Positions 1 through 3,911 of a stretch of DNA of 5,682 bases are shown here, piece by piece. Under the pieces are notes generated by a model. The model had not been told where the DNA came from. It worked only from the letters and a program-made list of their open reading frames with translations, and did not search any database. The stretch lies in contig JBBTWV010000047.1 of NCBI GenBank assembly GCA_038062615.1, forward strand, positions 1 through 5,682, read 5' to 3'. Numbering within the stretch: the stretch's first letter is position 1; each line of letters starts with the position of its first letter. A program made the translations under genes and the position numbers. Source of the DNA: JBBTWV01 sp038062615. Its GTDB lineage: Bacteria > Patescibacteriota > Gracilibacteria > UBA1369 > UM-FILTER-53-11.

Positions 1-1
1 C

Positions 2-199
2 AATCCCATCTATCTTTCATACTCCATTATTCATATAGGTATTGCCCTCGCATTTGCCAATGTTTGGATGCTGTTTTCTATCATCCCCGTGGTTGCAACT
101 CTTCGCGTTTATGCCATTGCTCGCGAAGAAAAATACCTTGAGGAAAAATTCGGCGAAGAATATCGCACGTATAAAAAGCACGTCAGGCGTTGGCTTTAG
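2..199 (+). CDS. ICMT/PEMT-family isoprenylcysteine methyltransferase-like protein, C-terminal part (5' partial)
   Basis: The reading frame is open from the left edge and ends with TAG at 197-199, giving 65 C-terminal residues. It begins NPIYLSYSIIHIGIAL, continues as a hydrophobic stretch (about residues 5-33, probably the last membrane hairpin), then reads AIAREEKYLEEKFGEEY and YKKHVRRWL. A final membrane segment followed by an A-x-x-E-E-x-x-L-x-x-x-F-G-x-x-Y-x-x-Y motif and a terminal R-W is typical of the integral-membrane methyltransferases related to isoprenylcysteine carboxyl methyltransferase and phospholipid methyltransferase. The E-E pair and the aromatic/Arg residues line the S-adenosylmethionine and substrate site in that family. 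Bacterial members seldom have a known substrate, so only the family can be named. The gene is convergent with the minus-strand ORFs that end 15 nt beyond it, and no hairpin terminator is visible between them. Confidence 0.85.
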   Translation, partial: NPIYLSYSIIHIGIALAFANVWMLFSIIPVVATLRVYAIAREEKYLEEKFGEEYRTYKKHVRRWL

Positions 200-214
200 G
201 GCGAGTCATCATTT

Positions 215-415
215 TTAATGTTGCCACACGTCCGCACGCCATTCTTGATCGTTGCCGGCACCAATACTAAGTGCGATATTAAGGTCTACATCACTGAGGT
301 CAATTCCGGTGGTGAGATGATTGTTGCCGGAATCATCACCGCCACCCCCGCCTGAGGTCACCATAATCCCAGCCGCTTCCTTTTTGATAAATTCCATATT
401 CATTAACAGTGGCAT
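215..415 (-). CDS. Doubtful small ORF with a glycine-rich stretch, unknown function
   Basis: The 66-residue ORF starts at ATG 413-415 and ends at TAA 215-217. It has a run of five glycines followed by acidic and polar residues (GGGGGDDSGNN) near residues 22-32 and a C-terminal half that reads plausibly as protein (GIDLSDVDLNIALSIGAG). No domain, signal peptide or membrane segment is recognised. The frame is closed by a stop only a few codons before the ATG, there is no Shine-Dalgarno sequence, and a second ORF (336-500, 54 codons, starting directly after the stop of the propeller gene) overlaps it in another frame. It may be a real small gene, or the frameshifted tail of something larger in an eroding region. 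I recognise no family. Confidence 0.3.
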   Translation of the reverse strand: MPLLMNMEFIKKEAAGIMVTSGGGGGDDSGNNHLTTGIDLSDVDLNIALSIGAGNDQEWRADVWQH

Positions 416-500
416 CGGGCGCCTGTGATTTTATTGAATGTGTGGTAACTGCCACAAACAGTGCCACATGTGTTACGCGCGCTGCTGATTGATGGCTCAT

Positions 501-1145
501 CTACTCTGGTTGGGTAATTGAACCGGTCACTCTATTTGGCTTGGCGGCGTTGCTGGTGTAGCGCGGCATGTGGAGACCAGTTCTTTCTAGCTCAACAAAC
601 ATGATCTCCATGTCATTGGGGCGATTGGTCATATAGTCTCTTACGAAGGCGATAAGTTTGCCGTCGCGTGAAGCATGCGCATTTGGCTGAATGTGATGGG
701 TTGCTCCGGCATCGTAACTATTTTCGTGGCTTACAATGGACGTTATGTCGCGGGTACGTAAATCAACCACTACAATTTTACCAAGATATGGCGAACCTTC
801 TGGCCAGTCGTGTCCCTGTGTAAAGATGACACGATCGTTATCTATAAAAGCTCCGTGGCTTCCGAGGAGATCACTATAATCATCAAGAACATTTCCATCG
901 CGACCGTGAATGCGGCCTTCTTGCCCACAAATAATTTTGCTTCCATCCGGACTGACACCGTAATGCGAGCACTCCATTTCCATACGATACTGCTCCCATT
1001 CCTCCAGGGACTGCGGAATGGGGTTCCGAGTATCAAAAATGTAGGCGCGATTAAACTCTCCCGAAGAATCACGCTGATTGTCTGGCGTGAGGCCGCGAAT
1101 AAGAAACATAATCGTGTGATCATCAATAAAAATGAGGCGATCCAT
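501..1145 (-). CDS. TolB/WD40-like beta-propeller protein, possibly N-terminally truncated
   Basis: The protein has 214 residues from ATG 1143-1145 to TAG 501-503. Two segments carry the blade signature of TolB-type or WD40-like propellers: HYGVSPDGSKIICGQ (about 61-75) and HASRDGKLIAFVRDY (about 157-171), each an S-x-D-G-K/S turn followed by a hydrophobic strand. Further strand-like pieces (RVIFTQG, GKIVVVDLRT, IMFVELERTG) fit a repeat-propeller reading. A complete propeller needs six or seven blades of about 40 residues, so 214 residues is short. The frame stays open upstream to a TAG near 1226-1228 and reads sensibly (RIFTADHETVFY), but no ATG, GTG or TTG start lies there, and no Shine-Dalgarno precedes the ATG. 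No export signal is visible, which is odd for a TolB-like protein and again suggests the 5' part is lost. The upstream frame overlaps the end of the DUF1761-like remnant. Ligand and role are unknown. Confidence 0.6.
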   Translation of the reverse strand: MDRLIFIDDHTIMFLIRGLTPDNQRDSSGEFNRAYIFDTRNPIPQSLEEWEQYRMEMECSHYGVSPDGSKIICGQEGRIHGRDGNVLDDYSDLLGSHGAFIDNDRVIFTQGHDWPEGSPYLGKIVVVDLRTRDITSIVSHENSYDAGATHHIQPNAHASRDGKLIAFVRDYMTNRPNDMEIMFVELERTGLHMPRYTSNAAKPNRVTGSITQPE

Positions 1146-1194
1146 ATAAAAGACGGTTTCGTGATCAGCCGTAAAAATACGTTGAAAGGTTCTC

Positions 1195-1377
1195 TCAAAG
1201 CCAAACAGCCAGGAGCATGCCCATTCCTACAAGTGATGCGAGGTAATATCCGGCATTTATAAGATAAAGGGTTAATTTTTTGCCTTCCCAAAGAACGCTG
1301 CCGAGAAGCACCGTAAGCGTGCTGATAAAATATCCGCGAGCGGCTTCGCCTTTGCCAATGGCGGCTACGAGGACAGC
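1195..1377 (-). pseudogene. DUF1761-like membrane protein, C-terminal remnant
   Basis: Read on the minus strand from 1377, the frame gives about 60 residues ending at TGA 1195-1197. It contains two hydrophobic stretches: GYFISTLTVLLGSVLWEGKK, and LINAGYYLASLVGMGMLL followed by AVWL. The pattern E-G-K-K/S-L-x-L-x-L-I-N-A-G-Y-x-L-x-S-L near the C-terminus is what I know from DUF1761 proteins, small multi-pass membrane proteins of unknown function. Directly upstream lies an in-frame TGA (1378-1380), further stops follow, and there is no credible start, so the N-terminal half is missing. Reading TGA as glycine would not rescue it, because TAA follows 13 codons further upstream. The homology junction at about 1378 coincides with a change from coding-like to featureless DNA. 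The family assignment is from memory of the motif. Confidence 0.5.
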
Positions 1378-1692
1378 TCAGTAGTTAATTTGTATACATC
1401 GGGAATAATACAAAGTGAGTTAAGGAATATGAGGGAAACGAATACTTTTTATGGTAGGATTTCAGATGGGATTTTGCAAGTTTGATGGGGCGTGGCCAGC
1501 GAGACGGAGAGAGAAGAGAAGTTGTGTTTGTAGGGAGTATGTAGTTAACTGATTTTGCTTTAGGACTGATGGCTGGGCTTGACTGGGCGGCATCAATTCT
1601 ATGCAAAATGAATTCTTCATTTTTGAGCGCCACACGGTGGCGCTGAAATGGGCGAGCGCACAGTGCGAGCGAAGGTCGAGCGTAAACATTAT
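1378..1692. other. Gene-free stretch upstream of tRNA-Ser(GCU)
   Basis: I see no credible gene on either strand; open frames here are antisense readings or have low-complexity composition. It holds a perfect 8-bp inverted repeat with a 3-nt loop (agcgccac at 1626-1633, gtggcgct at 1637-1644). No T-run follows the stem on either strand, so it is not a normal intrinsic terminator. A GAGCG-rich stretch follows (about 1654-1681). A possible -35 box TTGACT lies at 1579-1584, but the -10 options near 1600-1607 are poor. The tRNA promoter is therefore expected here but cannot be placed. Confidence 0.6.
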
Positions 1693-1786
1693 GGAGAGGT
1701 GGCCGAGTGGTTGAAGGCGGCAGGTTGCTAACCTGTTATACGGTTGAAAAGCCATATCGAGGGTTCGAATCCCTCCCTCTCCGCCA
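1693..1786 (+). tRNA. tRNA-Ser(GCU), CCA encoded
   Basis: This is a class II tRNA. The acceptor stem GGAGAGG (1693-1699) pairs perfectly with CCTCTCC (1776-1782), the discriminator is G1783, and CCA is encoded at 1784-1786. The D arm has the usual GCCGAGTGGTTGAAGGC pattern. The anticodon stem GCAGG/CCTGT (one G-U pair) encloses the loop TTGCTAA, with anticodon GCT at 1727-1729, which reads the serine codons AGC and AGU. A long variable arm with a GGTT-GAAA-AGCC hairpin, as expected for tRNA-Ser, precedes a standard T arm with GTTCGAATCC (1763-1772). The discriminator G and the long variable arm are serine identity elements. The gene is followed directly by a 150-bp insert ending in a second copy of its 3' end, so the transcript would carry two candidate CCA tails. 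Confidence 0.97.
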
Positions 1787-1791
1787 AGATA

Positions 1792-1804
1792 CGTTGGAAC
1801 AACG
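1792..1804 (+). repeat. Post-tRNA mini-hairpin, copy 1
   Basis: CGTTG-GAA-CAACG is a perfect 5-bp stem with a 3-nt loop, starting 6 nt after the tRNA CCA. Equivalents follow the CCA of tRNA-Ser(UGA) (2230-2242) and the second tail copy at 2373 (2376-2395). It has no T-run, so it is not a standard terminator. It may be a 3' processing signal or part of the element's recombination site. Confidence 0.5.
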
Positions 1805-1915
1805 AAAGTTCATGATGGTGGATGAAGTAGGATTCGAACGCGCAGGCGAGCCGCTAGAAGCGGCGAAGACGAGCGGGGCCTGCGCGCGCCGAATTAAGAT
1901 GAGGCGACGCGTAGG

Positions 1916-1936
1916 CGAATCCCTCCCTCTCCGCCA
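1916..1936 (+). repeat. Duplicated 3' tail of tRNA-Ser(GCU)
   Basis: These 21 nt are identical to 1766-1786, covering the 3' half of the T arm, the 3' strand of the acceptor stem, the discriminator and CCA. The copy differs from the tRNA-Ser(UGA) tail at two positions and follows its own tRNA at both. It would act as the distal direct repeat (attR-like) of the insert. Recombination between the two copies would delete exactly 150 bp and leave the tRNA intact. Confidence 0.9.
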
Positions 1937-2062
1937 GTAGACAACGAATTTTTCGCTTGATCATGCTGCGAATGCTCCCTGTCATGGAAGTGAGCCGGAT
2001 GAGAAAGAGTACGCACGAAGTTTTCCTTGGTTCATTTTTTTCGTACAACTGGATTTTCGCGC

Positions 2063-2068
2063 TACAAT
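2063..2068 (+). promoter_or_regulatory. Possible -10 box for tRNA-Ser(UGA)
   Basis: TACAAT matches the TATAAT consensus at five of six positions and lies about 65 nt before the tRNA in AT-rich DNA. No good -35 box is seen at the right distance (TTCGTA around 2040-2045 is poor), so this is tentative. A run of T (about 2034-2041) precedes it and could end transcription from the upstream tRNA, but no stable GC stem stands before that run. Confidence 0.3.
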
Positions 2069-2133
2069 CAAATTATTATGAAATTTGTTCCGCGTAATGA
2101 AATTTGAGGGTAACATTGGGCGGCTAGATGTTA

Positions 2134-2223
2134 GGAGGGGTGGCCGAGTGGTTGATGGCGATAGTCTTGAAAACTATTAGACCAGCAATGGTCTCCAGGG
2201 TTCGAATCCCTGCCCCTCCGCCA
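2134..2223 (+). tRNA. tRNA-Ser(UGA), CCA encoded
   Basis: This is a class II tRNA with acceptor stem GGAGGGG (2134-2140) pairing perfectly with CCCCTCC (2213-2219), discriminator G2220 and CCA at 2221-2223. The anticodon stem ATAGT/ACTAT encloses the loop CTTGAAA with anticodon TGA at 2168-2170, which reads UCA and, by wobble, other UCN serine codons. The long variable arm forms a GACC/GGTC hairpin (about 2180-2193). The T arm contains GTTCGAATCCC (2200-2210). The D arm matches that of tRNA-Ser(GCU) about 440 bp upstream. Like that gene, it is followed by a 150-bp insert and a second copy of its 3' end. Confidence 0.97.
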
Positions 2224-2229
2224 TAGACA

Positions 2230-2242
2230 CGTTGCAATAACG
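2230..2242 (+). repeat. Post-tRNA mini-hairpin, copy 2
   Basis: CGTTG-CAA-TAACG can form a 5-bp stem whose closing loop pair is G-U where copy 1 has G-C. The pairing is thus kept although the base changed. It starts 7 nt after the tRNA CCA. Confidence 0.45.
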
Positions 2243-2352
2243 AGAGATTTCGCAAGAACTAAAATGGGATTCGAACGCGCAACCGAGCCGCTAGAAGCGG
2301 CGAAGGCGAGCGGGGCCTGCGCGCGCCGAATTAAGATGAGGCGACGCGTAGG

Positions 2353-2373
2353 CGAATCCCTGCCCCTCCGCCA
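2353..2373 (+). repeat. Duplicated 3' tail of tRNA-Ser(UGA)
   Basis: These 21 nt are identical to 2203-2223, ending in the discriminator G and CCA. At the two positions where the serine tRNA tails differ, this copy follows tRNA-Ser(UGA). That argues that each tail derives from, or is continually corrected against, its own target. Confidence 0.9.
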
Positions 2374-2375
2374 GG

Positions 2376-2395
2376 ATCCGTTGCAACAACAGGAT
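2376..2395 (+). repeat. Hairpin after the second tail of copy 2
   Basis: ATCC-GTTG-CAA-CAAC-(A)-GGAT forms an 8-bp stem with one bulged A. Its inner part equals the mini-hairpins found after both tRNAs, so the direct repeat in copy 2 extends beyond CCA into the flank. No T-run follows. Confidence 0.4.
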
Positions 2396-2446
2396 AGAAG
2401 AATACGGGCGAATTTTAGGCTATGCCGCAAGAAATGACTCGAGTGT

Positions 2447-3034
2447 TTATTTTATTACCCTAAAACTTTTGAAAATTTGATCGAAAACCTTATGATTCAT
2501 TTCCCATTCTTGGGTGGGCATAATGGCTTGAATGCGAAAACGGGCCTTTCCTTTTTTTACGATAAGTTCTCGGAATGTTAGCGGCGTATTTTCTTCTTCC
2601 TCAAACCAATTTCCTCCGAGCAAATGGCCTTTAGCATTAGGAATTTTGAATGATTCATCGATATCAAAAGTATGCTCGGAAACCGTATTTATCCAATAAT
2701 CCCTTGTGTTAGAGACTTCTGTTGGAAAATCGTATTCACTTGTATCCAACTGTATGCTGAGTCTCGAACCAAGAAAATCTGAAGGACGTCCATATTTTTT
2801 ATCGTAAAACTCCTTGAATGCTCGCAAAGTATTATCCACTCTCCACTCCTTTGGAATTTTTATTTTAAACTTAAAGAGTGAACTTTTAAAAAAATTACCG
2901 ATGTGCAACTTGGTGATGCCCTGAGGACTTGGTGAAGACTTATCTAGGGCTTGTGCGGAAGCATAAAAAGGGGAACTGAGGGAAGCCACAAGCAAGAGGG
3001 TGGGGAGCCAATAGTTTTTTAAAAAACATGACAT
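2447..3034 (-). CDS. Secreted protein with signal peptide, unknown function
   Basis: The 195-residue protein runs from ATG 3032-3034 to TAA 2447-2449. The N-terminus looks like a Sec signal peptide: a short start with one lysine, a hydrophobic core (LPTLLLVASL, about 10-19), and a likely signal peptidase I site after ASA at about residue 27. There is no lipobox cysteine at the cleavage site. The mature part (about 168 residues) has alternating strands, for example SLFKFKIKIPKEW, RLSIQLDTSEYDF and ARFRIQAIMPTQEWEM, and ends VFDQIFKSFRVIK. A closing F-D-x-I-x-x-S-F pattern is common in small exported proteins with a PsbP/DcrB-like fold, but that resemblance is weak and I do not claim the family. 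It starts 11 nt after the preceding gene without a Shine-Dalgarno. TACCAT just before the start might be a -10 box. Confidence 0.85.
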   Translation of the reverse strand: MSCFLKNYWLPTLLLVASLSSPFYASAQALDKSSPSPQGITKLHIGNFFKSSLFKFKIKIPKEWRVDNTLRAFKEFYDKKYGRPSDFLGSRLSIQLDTSEYDFPTEVSNTRDYWINTVSEHTFDIDESFKIPNAKGHLLGGNWFEEEENTPLTFRELIVKKGKARFRIQAIMPTQEWEMNHKVFDQIFKSFRVIK

Positions 3035-3045
3035 GAAAATGGTAT

Positions 3046-3414
3046 TTAAAACACATCCTCAATGTCTACACCTATCCACTGGTCGGTAAACTGTGGTCTA
3101 CTTTTGAGTTTTAATTCGATAATGGGGCGCGTGATGTTCTCTAATTTTTTGTGCATCCCTTCGCCGGAAAATCGCATGTTTTTTACATTTCGAATAATTT
3201 GAAACTCCATTTTGTTGAGACTGAATTCTACGAGTCTTGTTTCGCCAATCTCCACAAAATCATTCATCATATCCACCATGAGCGGGCTTTCTTCATCTTT
3301 GGTAATTTCTGCACCGGCGGCTTTTACCTTCTTAAGAATTTCTTCAAAGCGGTCATCGGCTGCCGACGCAGAGGTCTCATCCAGCTCACGTTTTGGCTTC
3401 TGATCTCCTAACAT
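3046..3414 (-). CDS. Small acidic cytoplasmic protein, unknown function
   Basis: The 122-residue protein runs from ATG 3412-3414 to TAA 3046-3048. It is rich in Glu, Asp and Lys and has no signal peptide or membrane segment. A predicted helix (DRFEEILKKVKAAGAEITKD, about 21-40) follows a polar N-terminus. The remainder alternates strand and helix (RLVEFSLNKMEFQIIRNV, NITRPIIELKLKSRPQF) and ends in an acidic IGVDIEDVF. I do not recognise a family. It lies 27 nt after the DUF5666-like gene and 11 nt before the secreted protein, on the same strand, so it may be part of the operon. The gap upstream contains TGTGGTACCAT only 6 nt before the ATG, compatible with a promoter giving a leaderless message. 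No Shine-Dalgarno precedes the start. Confidence 0.8.
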   Translation of the reverse strand: MLGDQKPKRELDETSASAADDRFEEILKKVKAAGAEITKDEESPLMVDMMNDFVEIGETRLVEFSLNKMEFQIIRNVKNMRFSGEGMHKKLENITRPIIELKLKSRPQFTDQWIGVDIEDVF

Positions 3415-3418
3415 GCAT

Positions 3419-3433
3419 ATATGGTACCACAGC
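3419..3433 (-). promoter_or_regulatory. Possible extended -10 box before the small acidic protein gene
   Basis: On the minus strand, TGTGGTACCAT ends 6 nt before the start codon. TACCAT matches TATAAT at four positions and has a TG-like extension upstream. Transcription would begin at or next to the ATG, in line with the missing Shine-Dalgarno. There is no convincing -35 box. The second TACCAT, 4 nt before the next gene's ATG, gives slight support. Confidence 0.25.
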
Positions 3434-3441
3434 GTAGCGGT

Positions 3442-3879
3442 TTACTGCACGGCGAGCGGCGCGACGGGTTGTGCTGGACGAATTTGAATCGTCTGGGCAT
3501 TGGTACTTCCGTCGGCATTGGCGTTACCCGCAACGGTAACTTGCTGGCCAACGACGAGATCTTTGGCCGAACCTTCACCCGTTTTCATAATTTGCGTGGA
3601 ATCCGAGAAGAAAACAATTTTGGAACCGCCGTCGCGGAGTTTTATGGTCACGCTTTTATCGTCTTTAGAAAGAACTTCGCCCATTACCAGGTTGCCGCCG
3701 GACCCCATACCTCCTCGTCCTAGGCCAAAACCACCCGGGGGTCCACTTCGTCCGTCGCGGTTCATGCCGCGCGCCGCATTAAAGGGATTTTTGCTTTGTG
3801 CATACTTCATGCCGCCGTAAAATGCACCGCCGCCAATAATCAAAATGGCAATAATAATCGGTGCCACCATTTTTTTCAT
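3442..3879 (-). CDS. Membrane-anchored DUF5666-like protein
   Basis: The 145-residue protein runs from ATG 3877-3879 to TAA 3442-3444. A short KK start and one hydrophobic helix (about residues 4-24, rich in Ile, then GGGAFYGG) anchor it in the membrane. A glycine- and arginine-rich flexible linker (about 38-63, with GPPGGFGLGRGGMGSGG) follows. The outer domain (about 64-134) is a small beta barrel-like unit: VMGEVLSKDDKSVTIKL, IVFFSDSTQI, DLVVGQQVTVAGNANADGS, AQTIQIRP. This layout of G-x-V, T-I-K-L, D-x-x-T, L-x-x-G-x-x-V-x-V and A-x-x-I-x-I matches DUF5666 proteins. It follows the permease gene by 32 nt, so it is probably cotranscribed and may act as an extracytoplasmic partner of the transporter. 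That partnership is inferred from position only. No Shine-Dalgarno is near the start. Confidence 0.75.
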   Translation of the reverse strand: MKKMVAPIIIAILIIGGGAFYGGMKYAQSKNPFNAARGMNRDGRSGPPGGFGLGRGGMGSGGNLVMGEVLSKDDKSVTIKLRDGGSKIVFFSDSTQIMKTGEGSAKDLVVGQQVTVAGNANADGSTNAQTIQIRPAQPVAPLAVQ

Positions 3880-3911
3880 AAATAGAAAATTAAGAAATAT
3901 AAGTCCTAAAA

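Larger units (their letters stand above)
1787..1936 (+). mobile_element. 150-bp tRNA-tail element, copy 1 (behind tRNA-Ser GCU)
   Basis: The insert lies between the tRNA CCA and a perfect second copy of the last 21 nt of that tRNA, so the repeat period is exactly 150. It consists of a 43-nt leader with a small hairpin, an 86-nt core (1830-1915, 67% GC) and the duplicated tail. The core matches the core of copy 2 at 83 of 86 positions without gaps. It can fold on itself: GGATTCG (1830-1836) with CGAATCC (1916-1922), CGCGCAGGC (1839-1847) with GCCTGCGCG (1878-1886), and GCCGCT (1850-1855) with AGCGGC (1859-1864). Nothing in it looks protein coding. A non-autonomous element inserted at a tRNA attachment site fits the structure; a structured RNA cotranscribed with the tRNA is the main alternative. 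The layout is seen directly and mobility is inferred. Confidence 0.7.
2224..2373 (+). mobile_element. 150-bp tRNA-tail element, copy 2 (behind tRNA-Ser UGA)
   Basis: It has the same architecture as copy 1 and the same 150-nt period: a 43-nt leader with a CGTTG hairpin, the 86-nt core (2267-2352) and a 21-nt duplicate of the tRNA tail. Against copy 1 the core has only three substitutions (at 2282, 2283 and 2306), while the leader is clearly more diverged. The substitutions at 2282-2283 shorten the internal stem to CGCGCA/TGCGCG (2276-2281 with 2318-2323) and are not compensated, so that stem is not strictly conserved. The GCCGCT-AGA-AGCGGC hairpin is unchanged. The left end GGGATTCGAAC (2266-2276) is the exact reverse complement of the T-arm sequence at 2200-2210. 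No coding potential is apparent. Interpretation is as for copy 1. Confidence 0.7.

Noticed and set aside
810..1291. Long ORFs on the plus strand (810-1262) and in the other minus frame (842-1291)
   Set aside because: Both are shadows of the propeller gene; their sequences lack repeat or domain logic, while the 501-1145 frame has clear S-x-D-G-K blades.
1195..1440. UGA recoding (as glycine) as explanation for the broken DUF1761-like frame
   Set aside because: A TAA follows 13 codons further upstream, and TGA ends other genes properly, for example the ATPase in the ATGA overlap.
1626..1644. Intrinsic terminator
   Set aside because: The stem is perfect, but no T-run follows on either strand; the T-run on the plus strand precedes the stem.
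1707..1940. 77-codon plus-strand ORF ending ESLPLRQ twice
   Set aside because: It runs through the tRNA body and the element core; the repeated peptide is just the duplicated tRNA tail in translation.
1766..2373. CRISPR array or tandem tRNA pseudogenes
   Set aside because: There are only two repeat units per site, their sequence is tRNA tail, and the cores are near-identical instead of unique spacers. The second tails have no 5' tRNA half, so they are not tRNA copies.
2131..2430. 99-codon minus-strand ORF, and the similar 64-codon ORF at 1854-2048
   Set aside because: They are antisense to the tRNA and the element. The RGRDSNPG-type peptide is the familiar translation artefact of class II tRNA genes, and both owe their length to the GC-rich core.
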